Below are positions 27,768 to 35,697 of a stretch of 64,000 nucleotides of DNA, one piece after another (positions within the stretch are counted from its first letter, which is position 1; the number at the start of each line of letters is the position of its first letter). This DNA comes from Campylobacterota bacterium (GTDB lineage: Bacteria > Campylobacterota > Campylobacteria > Campylobacterales > Sulfurimonadaceae). The notes below the pieces were generated by a model that saw only the letters and a list, made by a program, of their open reading frames with translations, was not told the DNA's origin and ran no database searches. A program made the translations under genes and the position numbers. The stretch is taken from positions 1 through 64,000 of the forward strand of contig JBFMGG010000007.1 in NCBI GenBank assembly GCA_040752835.1. The letters run 5' to 3'.

Positions 27768-28936
27768 ACCCCTACAACGTCTTCATCGACCGCAGCGGCA
27801 CGAACGCCGAAAAATACACCCTTCGGGCCTCTTTGTTCGGTACCGAAGAGGTACGGCCGATGTGGGTGGCCGACATGGACATCGCGACACCCGAATGTGT
27901 CCTCGAAGCGATCAGGGAACGGCTTGCCCACCCGGTGATGGGATACGAGATTATGAGCGATGCGGCGTACGATGCCCAGATCGGATGGTTTGAACGTCGC
28001 CATGCGTTCACGATGGAGCGCGAATGGCTCAGCTACTCCCCCTCGGTCGTCGCGTCGATCGGGTGTGCGATCCGCGCGCTCAGCGGGGAAGGAGACGAAG
28101 TGATCGTGATGGACCCCGTCTATCCCCCTTTTTACACGATGGTCAAACACAATCGCCGAACCCTGATCGTCCATCCCCTCCGCCCGGACGAGACGGGGGT
28201 ATACCGCTTTGACCTTGATCGTCTCGCCTCGCAGGTCACCCCCAAAACGAAGATGCTGTTGCTGTGCTCGCCGCACAATCCGCTTGGGCGGGTTTGGTCG
28301 CGGGAGGAACTCGAAACGCTCGGTGCGTTTTGTCTTGAACGCGGGATCCGGATCGTCAGCGATGAGATACACTGCGATCTCGTCTACTCCCTCAACCGCC
28401 ATATTCCCACTGCGTCCCTTTCGCCTGCGCTGCGTGAGAATACCGTGATGCTCATCGGACCGGGGAAGACGTTCAACATGGCGGGATTTTCGATTTCGAC
28501 CGTCTGCATCCCCTCACATGAGCTGCGTGCGCTCTACGATGCAGAGCGTAAACGTCTGCACTGGGGAGAGGGGGCTTTGTTGTCCCACGTTGCCTTCGAA
28601 GCCGCTTATGCGCGGGGGGAGAGGTGGTATGCGGGGTTGATGGATCACCTGAATGCCAACGCCGAGGCGATCGTCACCTGGGCGTCATCCCGCCCGACGA
28701 TAAGCGTCGGCAAGCCCGAAGCGACTTACCTCGCCTGGCTTGATTGCCGCGCTTTGGGAATGGGGGACGGCGAATTGCGGGAATTTTTCGTCCGCGAAGC
28801 CAGACTGGGGCTGAGCCCCGGACTGGGATTCGGCAAAGAGGGGAGCGGGTTTATGCGGCTCAATTTCGCCGTCCCCAGAGGCGTTTTGGACGAAGCGCTC
28901 GAAAGTATGGGAAGGGCGATCGATGGAACGCGCTAA
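27758..28936 (+). CDS. PLP-dependent C-S lyase, probable OvoB
   Basis: A 392-residue MalY/PatB-type aminotransferase-fold enzyme. SPHNPLGR is the substrate/cofactor loop, and Lys237 in GPGKTFNMAG is the PLP lysine. MalY/PatB members are cystathionine beta-lyases. Directly behind ovoA and overlapping it, the best assignment is OvoB, which cleaves the OvoA sulfoxide to 5-thiolhistidine. Assignment rests on context, since the fold alone cannot tell the two. It overlaps the next gene by 14 bases. Confidence 0.75.
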   Translation: MELDPYNVFIDRSGTNAEKYTLRASLFGTEEVRPMWVADMDIATPECVLEAIRERLAHPVMGYEIMSDAAYDAQIGWFERRHAFTMEREWLSYSPSVVASIGCAIRALSGEGDEVIVMDPVYPPFYTMVKHNRRTLIVHPLRPDETGVYRFDLDRLASQVTPKTKMLLLCSPHNPLGRVWSREELETLGAFCLERGIRIVSDEIHCDLVYSLNRHIPTASLSPALRENTVMLIGPGKTFNMAGFSISTVCIPSHELRALYDAERKRLHWGEGALLSHVAFEAAYARGERWYAGLMDHLNANAEAIVTWASSRPTISVGKPEATYLAWLDCRALGMGDGELREFFVREARLGLSPGLGFGKEGSGFMRLNFAVPRGVLDEALESMGRAIDGTR

Positions 28937-29342
28937 AATCGATGCTTTTGTCGCCGAACATCATCTCCTCTCGCTCGCGACGTCGGGAGAGAGACTGTGG
29001 TGCTGCTCGGCGTTTTACGCGTATGATGCGGCGGGGGCTTCGTTCATTATCGCATCGGACGAAGCGACCGAACACATCGCGAATGTCTTGCGCAACCCCT
29101 CGGTGACGGGAACGGTGGCGCTGGAAACCAAAACGGTGGGAAAGATACGGGGGATACAATTTGCCGGGCGGATGGCTCGGGCGTCCGACGAGGAGGCCCG
29201 CCGTCTTTATTTCGGGAGGTTCCCGTACGCACGGGCGATGAATCCGACGCTGTGGCGGATCGAGCTCGATGAGGTTAAAATGACCGACAATACCCTCGGC
29301 TTCGGGAAAAAACTCACTTGGAAGCGTTCTGTTTCGGAGTGA
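28923..29342 (+). CDS. Pyridoxamine 5'-phosphate oxidase-like (YhbP/UPF0306-type) protein
   Basis: A 139-residue split-barrel flavin-binding protein of the PNPOx-like clan, resembling YhbP. Such proteins bind FMN, F420 or haem, and most have no proven substrate. It overlaps the OvoB-like gene by 14 bases, so it is translated from the ovothiol transcript and may act in thiol redox chemistry or PLP supply, which is inference. Its 3' end runs 29 bases into the convergent small cysteine gene. Confidence 0.65.
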   Translation: MERAKIDAFVAEHHLLSLATSGERLWCCSAFYAYDAAGASFIIASDEATEHIANVLRNPSVTGTVALETKTVGKIRGIQFAGRMARASDEEARRLYFGRFPYARAMNPTLWRIELDEVKMTDNTLGFGKKLTWKRSVSE

Positions 29343-29490
29343 AGTAGATACACTGTGCTCCGCTGGAGCTCAGGACGACCTGCGAGGGGATCATTCTCGA
29401 TTTGAAACCGTAGGCTTTGCAGCCGTGCGGCTGGTGCGCTTCCCACGTCACGAAATAATAGGCGCAGCGGTGACAGTTGATCTTTTGCAT
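29314..29490 (-). CDS. Small conserved Cys-rich protein (58 residues)
   Basis: Reading the minus strand from the ATG at 29490 gives 58 residues ending at a TGA at 29316. Four cysteines lie at positions 6, 9, 24 and 47. CHRCAYYFVTW, a PHGCKAYGFKS segment and PSQVVLSSSG...C resemble a small family seen in many bacteria, sometimes mislabelled as a uracil-DNA glycosylase. The Cys spacing suggests one zinc site. It overlaps the PNPOx-like gene tail by 29 bases in convergent orientation. A clean frame with ordinary codon use supports it as real. Function unknown. Confidence 0.75.
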   Translation of the reverse strand: MQKINCHRCAYYFVTWEAHQPHGCKAYGFKSRMIPSQVVLSSSGAQCIYFTPKQNASK

Positions 29491-29506
29491 GATTGGAAGT
29501 TTACCG

Positions 29507-29512
29507 TATAAT
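29507..29512 (+). promoter_or_regulatory. -10 box of dut
   Basis: TATAAT lies 24 bases before the dut ATG, with AAAGGA between them. Confidence 0.5.
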
Positions 29513-29535
29513 TAGAAACTTTTTAAAGGAACGCT

Positions 29536-30222
29536 ATGAATAAATTACTCTGCATGCTGGAACTGCAACAACGCCTCAACGACTCGACCAACGGCAAAGG
29601 ATGGGAAAAAGGGGTAACGAAAGACGGAAAACGGATCAACTGGCGCCGTTGCGTCTATATGGAGTGTGCCGAGATGATCGATTCGTTCGGATGGAAACAC
29701 TGGAAAAGCATCGCACAGCCCACCGATTACGCCAACCTGCAGATCGAGATCGTCGACGTATGGCATTTTATTATGAGCCTTGTCCTGGAGGACGGCATTT
29801 ACCGGGAGGGGGAAACTTTTGCCCAGATGGCGGAATGGATGTCCGAAACTGTAGGATATACCGAACTTTGCAAGGCGCGAGAAGGGGAATTCGATTCGGA
29901 CGAAGCATTGATGCTCAAAATCGAGATTCTGATGCGCCATGCCCTGCAGCCTGCGATCGACGGCGATCTGGAGAAAATGAGCGACGATTTTTTCAGGCTC
30001 GCGGCGATGGGAGGGCTCAACCTCGATACCCTCTATCGTCTTTACGTCGGGAAAAACATCCTCAACCAGTTCCGTCAGGACCACGGATACAAAGAGGGGC
30101 ATTACGTCAAGGTCTGGAACGGCGAAGAGGACAACAGCGTGATGAAACGCTCGTGGGAAGCCCATCCGGATATGACCCCGGATGAACTGTATGCGGCGCT
30201 CAAAGCCGTTTATCCGGCCTGA
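29536..30222 (+). CDS. dut: Dimeric all-alpha dUTPase
   Basis: A 228-residue dUTP diphosphatase of the MazG-like, all-alpha dimeric type found in Campylobacter and some phages, unrelated to trimeric Dut. The acidic metal-binding helix ECAEMIDSFGWKHWK (about 44-58) and EIVDVWHFI (about 71-79) are the diagnostic motifs. It hydrolyses dUTP to dUMP, lowering uracil incorporation and feeding thymidylate synthesis. It works in the same purpose as ung later in the window but is not linked to it. Confidence 0.9.
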   Translation: MNKLLCMLELQQRLNDSTNGKGWEKGVTKDGKRINWRRCVYMECAEMIDSFGWKHWKSIAQPTDYANLQIEIVDVWHFIMSLVLEDGIYREGETFAQMAEWMSETVGYTELCKAREGEFDSDEALMLKIEILMRHALQPAIDGDLEKMSDDFFRLAAMGGLNLDTLYRLYVGKNILNQFRQDHGYKEGHYVKVWNGEEDNSVMKRSWEAHPDMTPDELYAALKAVYPA

Positions 30223-30235
30223 TTACCGCGTTTCT

Positions 30236-31117
30236 TTATTTCCGGTAGATTTCCGGAAATTCCCCTTTCCACCGTTTGTGACACCAGAACCAGAATTTGG
30301 GATGCGCGCGGATGATCCGCTCAAGCGTCGTCACGAGTTCCTGCGTTGCTCCTACAAGCGCCTGCGGATCTTCACCCGTTACTTCAATCGGATCTTCAAA
30401 CCGGATCGTGTAGTGTTCATCGTCTTCGGTCAGGATATAGAGCGGGACGATCGGCGCTTCGTATTTGGACGAGAGGCTTGCCGGCGTCGAGGAGTGGTAG
30501 GTGCTGTGTCCGAAAAAATCGACGGCAACGCCGTGGCGTGCATTGCTGGCCTGGTCGATCATCAGTGAGACGCATCCGCCGCTTTTGAGCGTTCGGGCGA
30601 GGTGTTTGAGCGCCCCTTCTTTTTCGATCATCTCCATGCCGTGGCGGGTACGGGCTTCGAGCAGATAGGGGTTGAACTCGGGACGGTCGAAACTTTTGTA
30701 GATGGAAGTGGTGGGGACAATGAGCTTGGAAAGGGCGGTTGCCCCCAGTTCCCAGTTGCCGAAATGGGCGGAGATGAAGATGATCGGACGTCCCCCGGCG
30801 AGCAGGGCATCTACCGCTTCGCGGTTTTCGAAACGGACCGCTTTGCGAAAATCTTCGATCCGGTTGCGGCGGTTTTCCATCACCTGCAGAAAGTTCAAAA
30901 GGAGGTTCCGGTAGCAGTAGCGTTCGATGTGGAGGGTTTCTTGTTCGGAAAGTGTCCCGCCGAAGGCAAAGGCGAGGTTTTGGGAAATGACCCGGTTCCG
31001 CGAAGGTGCCAGCCGATGGGCCAGCCATGCCAGAAAAAGGAAAAAAGCTTTGCGCCATGACCCCGGCAGCGCCATCAGCAAACGCTCCAGCATTAAGAAA
31101 AGGCGAAAACGGGTCAT
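30236..31117 (-). CDS. Lipid A biosynthesis acyltransferase (LpxL/HtrB family)
   Basis: A 293-residue inner-membrane-associated acyltransferase. The N-terminal hydrophobic region is short. The catalytic HX4(D/E) motif is HFGNWE at about residues 120-125. LpxL/HtrB adds a secondary fatty acid to Kdo-lipid IVA. The start overlaps the heptosyltransferase stop by four bases, the same pair and order as in Campylobacter waaC-htrB, so core and lipid A steps are co-expressed. Confidence 0.88.
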   Translation of the reverse strand: MTRFRLFLMLERLLMALPGSWRKAFFLFLAWLAHRLAPSRNRVISQNLAFAFGGTLSEQETLHIERYCYRNLLLNFLQVMENRRNRIEDFRKAVRFENREAVDALLAGGRPIIFISAHFGNWELGATALSKLIVPTTSIYKSFDRPEFNPYLLEARTRHGMEMIEKEGALKHLARTLKSGGCVSLMIDQASNARHGVAVDFFGHSTYHSSTPASLSSKYEAPIVPLYILTEDDEHYTIRFEDPIEVTGEDPQALVGATQELVTTLERIIRAHPKFWFWCHKRWKGEFPEIYRK

Positions 31118-32112
31118 AGCAGTTCCTTGGCTTTTTGTACGATAAGGTCAGGGTCGATTTCGCGAATCGAGAAATCGTTGCGATCGATTTTGAGGATATC
31201 GACGGTCGAGGACGACTGGATCGCGACGTTCAACGACGTCGGGTAGATCATCCGTTCGTTGGTCGGCCCGAACAGCGTGATCGAAGCCCGGTTCATCGCC
31301 CAGGCCATGTGGGTCGGACCGGTATCGTTGCCGATCGTCAGGTCGCATTTCCCGATAAAACCGACCAGTTCTCTGAGTGACATTTTCGGGGCGACGAAGG
31401 CATTGGGGGCATGGAGGGCGATCCATTCGGCATCCTTCCGCTCGGCTTCGCTTCCCCAGATGAGGTGGCAGGTCGTCCCCTCCAGTCCCGAGCATACCTG
31501 CGAAAAGAGCTCTTTGGGATAGCATTTGCTGGGCCACGAAGCGCCGATGACGCAGGCGACGGCGGGGCGATCCGAAGGAGAAAGGATGCCCTCCGGTTCC
31601 GACGGGAAGAGGGGGGCTTTGTCCCGGATCAGTGTTTCGGCATAGGGGATGTCGAGCGCTTCGGTGACGACCCGGACGTTTCGGCGGACGACGTTTTCGT
31701 CGTAGGGGATGGCCGAAGCGGTGTCGTAAAACCATGCCGCCGCCGATTCCCTCGCGCTGCGGCGGTCGAAGCCGTGGACCGGCCCTTTGAGGAGCGAAGC
31801 GACGAGGGCCGATTTCATCAGCCCCTGGGCGTCGATGATGCGGTCGTAGGGCGCGCGCCCTTTGAGCCCTCGGAGCGTACGCATCAACAAACCGAAATCC
31901 CGGCTCTTTTTGATCCGTTTGATCGGGACGGGGACCGTTTCGTGGAGGAGAGGATGCCCCTCCAGCAGCGGCGCAAACGCCTCTTCGACAAACCAGTCGA
32001 TCAGGGCGTCGGGATAGCGTGCCTTGATGATCTGCAATACGACGGCGGTATTGACGATATCGCCCAGGGCGCTCAGCCGGACGATCGCGATTTTGGGACG
32101 GGGACTCTTCAT
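31114..32112 (-). CDS. waaC: ADP-heptose:LPS heptosyltransferase I
   Basis: A 332-residue GT9 glycosyltransferase. SALGDI near residues 14-19 is the start of the N-terminal Rossmann fold, and GNDTGPTHMAWA near 262 is the donor-binding signature of heptosyltransferases. It adds the first heptose to Kdo. Position next to the lipid A acyltransferase supports WaaC rather than WaaF. It is transcribed away from the PDC-sensor gene. Confidence 0.85.
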   Translation of the reverse strand: MKSPRPKIAIVRLSALGDIVNTAVVLQIIKARYPDALIDWFVEEAFAPLLEGHPLLHETVPVPIKRIKKSRDFGLLMRTLRGLKGRAPYDRIIDAQGLMKSALVASLLKGPVHGFDRRSARESAAAWFYDTASAIPYDENVVRRNVRVVTEALDIPYAETLIRDKAPLFPSEPEGILSPSDRPAVACVIGASWPSKCYPKELFSQVCSGLEGTTCHLIWGSEAERKDAEWIALHAPNAFVAPKMSLRELVGFIGKCDLTIGNDTGPTHMAWAMNRASITLFGPTNERMIYPTSLNVAIQSSSTVDILKIDRNDFSIREIDPDLIVQKAKELL

Positions 32113-32137
32113 AAGCGTAACTATAGCGCAACTAAGC

Positions 32138-32143
32138 TACAAT
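32138..32143 (+). promoter_or_regulatory. -10 box of the PDC-hisH-hisA operon
   Basis: TACAAT lies 36 bases before the ATG at 32179, in the divergent gap with waaC. Confidence 0.35.
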
Positions 32144-32178
32144 CCCCCTCAATAATCACCCGCCAAAAGGAGAAAGGG

Positions 32179-33087
32179 ATGGTCGTACAGGATATACAGC
32201 AATACGCGGAAGTCCGCCCGAAAGCACGAGCCTATTTTTGCTATCTGTTTCACAAAAACCTCCCTAACCACCTCCCCTCGGTATCGGTCGAAGCGGTTAC
32301 GGCCCGACTGCTGAAAATCCGGGGCGATCTCAAAGGGCTAGAGGCGGCCTATCTCCTCGACGCCAAGGGAAACCAGGTGGGGCCGACCTATCTGAAAGAG
32401 GGGAAAAAAGAAGAGGACGCGGGTACGAGTCGTTCGACGCGGGCGTACTATTACCGGGCGATGCACGAGCGGCGCTGCACGATCACCGACCCTTACCCGT
32501 CGCTGCTCAACGACGAACTGACGGTAACCGCTTCCCAGCCGATTTTCGACGAATACGGCGAAATCGTCTACGTCGCGTGTCTGGATATGCCGCTGGCCGA
32601 AGTGCTGCGGATCGCCCACCCCCTTGCGGCGGAGACCTATGCGGGCAAGTTTTTCCGGATCGTATACGCGATGTTCTCGGTGGCACTCACTTTCGTCGCG
32701 CTGCTGCTGTTCGTCAAAGGGATCGAGAGTTTCCTCTCGTACGGTTTGGGGCATTACGAACGGATCGAGATCAAGGACATCTTTGAAGCGACGATTCTTC
32801 TGACGTTGTCGCTCGCGACGTTCGATCTGGTCAAAACGATTTTTGAAGAAGAGGTGCTCGGGCGACCCAAACACGATCCTGCGTCGGATATCCACAAAAC
32901 GATGGTCCGCTTCCTGGGCTCCATCATCATCGCGCTTTCCATCGAGGCGCTGATGCTCGTATTCAAATTCGCGATGACGGCGCCGGAGATGCTGGTCAAC
33001 GCGATTTACATCATCGGCGGGGTGTCGATGCTGTTGATCGGACTGGCGGTCTATATCCGCTTTACCCATCAAAAGGAGAGAATGTGA
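32179..33087 (+). CDS. Membrane protein with N-terminal PDC/Cache-type sensor region
   Basis: A 302-residue protein. Residues about 1-155 resemble a single PDC/Cache ligand-sensing module, with YYYRAMHERR, TDPYPS and TASQPIFDEYGEIVYVACLDM. Four hydrophobic helices follow (about 160-185, 205-225, 245-265, 272-295). There is no HAMP, methyl-accepting, kinase or GGDEF output domain. The true start is the ATG at 32179 with GGAG/AAAGGG upstream; the frame stays open much further left but that part lies opposite waaC. It overlaps the hisH GTG by four bases. Role unknown; a Campylobacter-group positional counterpart is likely. Confidence 0.72.
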   Translation: MVVQDIQQYAEVRPKARAYFCYLFHKNLPNHLPSVSVEAVTARLLKIRGDLKGLEAAYLLDAKGNQVGPTYLKEGKKEEDAGTSRSTRAYYYRAMHERRCTITDPYPSLLNDELTVTASQPIFDEYGEIVYVACLDMPLAEVLRIAHPLAAETYAGKFFRIVYAMFSVALTFVALLLFVKGIESFLSYGLGHYERIEIKDIFEATILLTLSLATFDLVKTIFEEEVLGRPKHDPASDIHKTMVRFLGSIIIALSIEALMLVFKFAMTAPEMLVNAIYIIGGVSMLLIGLAVYIRFTHQKERM

Positions 33088-33695
33088 TTGCGATCGTCGA
33101 TTACAACATGGGGAACCTCGCGAGCGTCAAAAACGCGTTTGACTTGCTGGGTGAACGGGTCGTCGTCGAATCGGACCCCGAAAAACTCTCATCGTACGAC
33201 AAAGTGATTTTGCCGGGGGTCGGGGCGTTTGCCGACGCGATGGAACACCTCAGAACCCGGGGGATGGATGAGGCGGTCAGGGAATACGCCCGCAGCGGCA
33301 AGCATTTGCTGGGGATCTGCCTGGGAATGCAGCTGTTGTTCGATTCGAGCGAAGAGTTCGGGATTAACGAAGGACTCGGCCTCATTCGGGGACGGGTCGT
33401 CGCGTTCGATACGAGCCGTTTTCACACCCCCCTGAAAGTTCCCCACATGGGATGGAACCGGATGTTCACGAAACCCCATGCGCTGTTTGAAGGTCTGGAC
33501 GAAGCCCATTACCTCTATTTCGTCCACTCCTACCACGCCCTGTGCGAAAACGATGCCGACAGCATCGGCGAGAGCGTCTACGGCTACCGTTTTACAAGCG
33601 CCGTTGCGCACGAGAACGTCATGGGGATCCAGCCCCATCCGGAGAAAAGCCACCGGAACGGACTGAACATTCTCAAAAACTTTATCAACCTCTGA
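33084..33695 (+). CDS. hisH: Imidazole glycerol phosphate synthase subunit HisH
   Basis: A 203-residue class I glutaminase that supplies ammonia to HisF. The nucleophile elbow GICLGMQ holds the catalytic Cys (about 78), and the His/Glu pair is in QPHPEKSH. The GTG at 33084 overlaps the stop of the PDC-sensor gene and is preceded by AAAGGAG. hisA follows after 15 bases. HisF is not here. Confidence 0.95.
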   Translation: MIAIVDYNMGNLASVKNAFDLLGERVVVESDPEKLSSYDKVILPGVGAFADAMEHLRTRGMDEAVREYARSGKHLLGICLGMQLLFDSSEEFGINEGLGLIRGRVVAFDTSRFHTPLKVPHMGWNRMFTKPHALFEGLDEAHYLYFVHSYHALCENDADSIGESVYGYRFTSAVAHENVMGIQPHPEKSHRNGLNILKNFINL

Positions 33696-33710
33696 CAAGG
33701 ATAGACCAGC

Positions 33711-34409
33711 ATGACTATTTTTCCCGCGATCGACCTCAAAGACGGCAAAGCCGTCCGCCTCACGAAAGGGGCGATGGAGAGCGCCAAAATTTATTCGGAT
33801 ACCCCATGGGAACTCGTCAAAACGTTCGAAGAGATGGGCGCCGAATGGGTTCACCTCGTCGATCTCAACGGCGCGTTTGCCGGAGAGCCCAAAAACCTCG
33901 AACAGATCCGCCTGATCCGTGAAAACTGCAACGTCAAACTCGAACTCGGCGGAGGCATCCGTGACGAAGCGACGATCAAACGCTATCTGGAACTGGGGAT
34001 CGACCGGCTCATTTTGGGCTCTATCGCCGTGAAGGACCCCGATTTCGTCAAAGCGATGGCCGCGAAATATCCCATCGCCGTCGGGATCGATGCAATCGAC
34101 GGATATGTCGCCGTCGAAGGGTGGGGCGAAGTGAGTTCCATGAAAGCGACCGATCTGGCCCGCGCGTTTGCGGATGCTGGGGTCGAAGCGATCATCTGCA
34201 CCGATGTCGGGCGCGACGGTACACTTTCGGGCGTAAATGTCGATTTTACCCTTGAGATTGCCCGGGCGTCGGGAGTCGTGACGATCGCAAGCGGCGGCGT
34301 CCGCGACGAATCGGACATCGAAGCGCTCCGCGCGACGGGCGAAATCGAAGGGGTGATTGTCGGAAAAGCGTTTTATGAGGGTACAATCGATCTCAAACGC
34401 TTTTTTTAA
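33711..34409 (+). CDS. hisA: ProFAR isomerase HisA
   Basis: A 232-residue TIM-barrel isomerase opening the ribose of ProFAR in histidine synthesis. Asp8 in [11 protein letters not shown] and the second Asp in [10 protein letters not shown] are the catalytic pair. LGGGIR and ASGGV are phosphate-binding loops. Preceded by an AAGGA site, it ends the hisH-hisA pair. Confidence 0.96.
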   Translation: MTIFPAIDLKDGKAVRLTKGAMESAKIYSDTPWELVKTFEEMGAEWVHLVDLNGAFAGEPKNLEQIRLIRENCNVKLELGGGIRDEATIKRYLELGIDRLILGSIAVKDPDFVKAMAAKYPIAVGIDAIDGYVAVEGWGEVSSMKATDLARAFADAGVEAIICTDVGRDGTLSGVNVDFTLEIARASGVVTIASGGVRDESDIEALRATGEIEGVIVGKAFYEGTIDLKRFF

Positions 34410-34484
34410 ACTTCCCGCAAAGATGGATGCGTTATCATTGGGTATTAAATCCGCAAAAATTTTGAATCGACAAAAGGACGTACA

Positions 34485-34859
34485 TTGAAATTATTGGTAG
34501 TAGATGACAGTTCGACAATGCGCCGTATTATTAAAAACACCCTTTCACGGCTCGGGTACGAGGACGTGTTGGAAGGTGAAGACGGCGTGCAGGGATGGAA
34601 TGCGTTGAATGAAAATCCCGACATGGGGATGCTGATCACGGACTGGAATATGCCCGAAATGAACGGCCTTGAGCTGGTCAAAAAAGTGCGTGCCGATGCC
34701 CGTTTCACGGATCTGCCGATCATCATGGTCACGACGGAGGGGGGAAAAGCGGAAGTTATTACCGCCCTCAAGGCCGGGGTGAACAACTACATCGTCAAAC
34801 CGTTCACCCCGCAGGTCCTGAAAGAGAAGCTTGCCGCCGTTCTCGGTACTGAGGGTTGA
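34485..34859 (+). CDS. cheY: Chemotaxis response regulator CheY
   Basis: A 124-residue single receiver domain. The acid pocket Asp7-Asp8, phospho-acceptor Asp (about 53, in LITDWNMPEMNG), Thr (MVTTEG) and Lys (VKPF) are all present. Phospho-CheY binds FliM to switch motor rotation. It begins with TTG at 34485, with AAAAGGA six bases upstream; no ATG is available nearby. It overlaps prmA by one base and heads the cheY-prmA-ftsH block known from Campylobacter. Confidence 0.94.
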   Translation: MKLLVVDDSSTMRRIIKNTLSRLGYEDVLEGEDGVQGWNALNENPDMGMLITDWNMPEMNGLELVKKVRADARFTDLPIIMVTTEGGKAEVITALKAGVNNYIVKPFTPQVLKEKLAAVLGTEG

Positions 34860-35695
34860 TGCAAGATTTCTATTACATGCTGGTGGTCAAACCATCATCT
34901 CATCTTGAACTCTTCAGCGATTTCCTGGTCGATCTCCTTCCCGTCGGTTTCGAAGAGACCGAGGAAGGATTCATTGTCCGCAGCGAAGAAAACCTCGAAA
35001 CGGTCAGCTGGGGGATCGAACAATTTGCCGAAGCGCTTCAACGGGCGACCGGCGAGGTCGTCGACGTGGAACTTACCCTCACAAAAGAAAAAAACGACGA
35101 CTGGATTGCCCGTTACCAAGAAGCGGTAACCCCGGTCGAAATCGAACCGTTCTACATCCATCCCACGTGGGAAGAACCCAAAGAGGGGATGCTCAACATT
35201 GCCATCGATCCGGCCCTCGCCTTCGGGACGGGGCACCATCCCACAACCGCATCGTGCCTGCGCGCCGTCGCCAAATACGTTCGTGCGGGAGACACCGTTA
35301 TGGACGTCGGATGCGGCAGCGGGATACTGGCGATGGCGGCGCTTCGCAAAGGGGGCGTTGTGGATGCGTGCGATACCGATCCGCTATCGGTCGAAAACGC
35401 GGTTGCCAATGCTGCCCAAAACGGCCTCGAATACCGCCGTATCTGGGAAGGCCCCGTGCAGGAAAGTTCCGAACGTTACAACGTGATTATCGCGAACATC
35501 GTCGCGGATGTCCTTGTCTTCATCGCGTCGGACCTGAAAAAACGGTTAGAAGAGGGGGGTGTTCTGATCCTCTCAGGCATTATGGATAAATATGAAGATA
35601 AAGTGCTGCGCGCTTACAAGGCGATGGAGCTGACCGAGCGCATCGTCGAGAACGAATGGGTAACCCTCGTGATGACCCAAAAAGGAAATGGATAA
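34859..35695 (+). CDS. prmA: Ribosomal protein L11 methyltransferase
   Basis: A 278-residue PrmA. The N-terminal L11-recognition domain (about 1-85) precedes a class I methyltransferase with GTGHHPTT (the FGTGxHPTT signature, about 122-130) and motif I VMDVGCGSGIL. It trimethylates L11. The ATG at 34859 overlaps the cheY stop; an in-frame TTG stands directly before it. Confidence 0.93.
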   Translation: MQDFYYMLVVKPSSHLELFSDFLVDLLPVGFEETEEGFIVRSEENLETVSWGIEQFAEALQRATGEVVDVELTLTKEKNDDWIARYQEAVTPVEIEPFYIHPTWEEPKEGMLNIAIDPALAFGTGHHPTTASCLRAVAKYVRAGDTVMDVGCGSGILAMAALRKGGVVDACDTDPLSVENAVANAAQNGLEYRRIWEGPVQESSERYNVIIANIVADVLVFIASDLKKRLEEGGVLILSGIMDKYEDKVLRAYKAMELTERIVENEWVTLVMTQKGNG

Positions 35696-35697
35696 TT

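Noticed and set aside
31411-32178. 256-residue N-terminal extension of the PDC-sensor gene
   Set aside because: It lies opposite waaC, crosses the divergent promoter gap, and a good ribosome-binding site marks ATG 32179.
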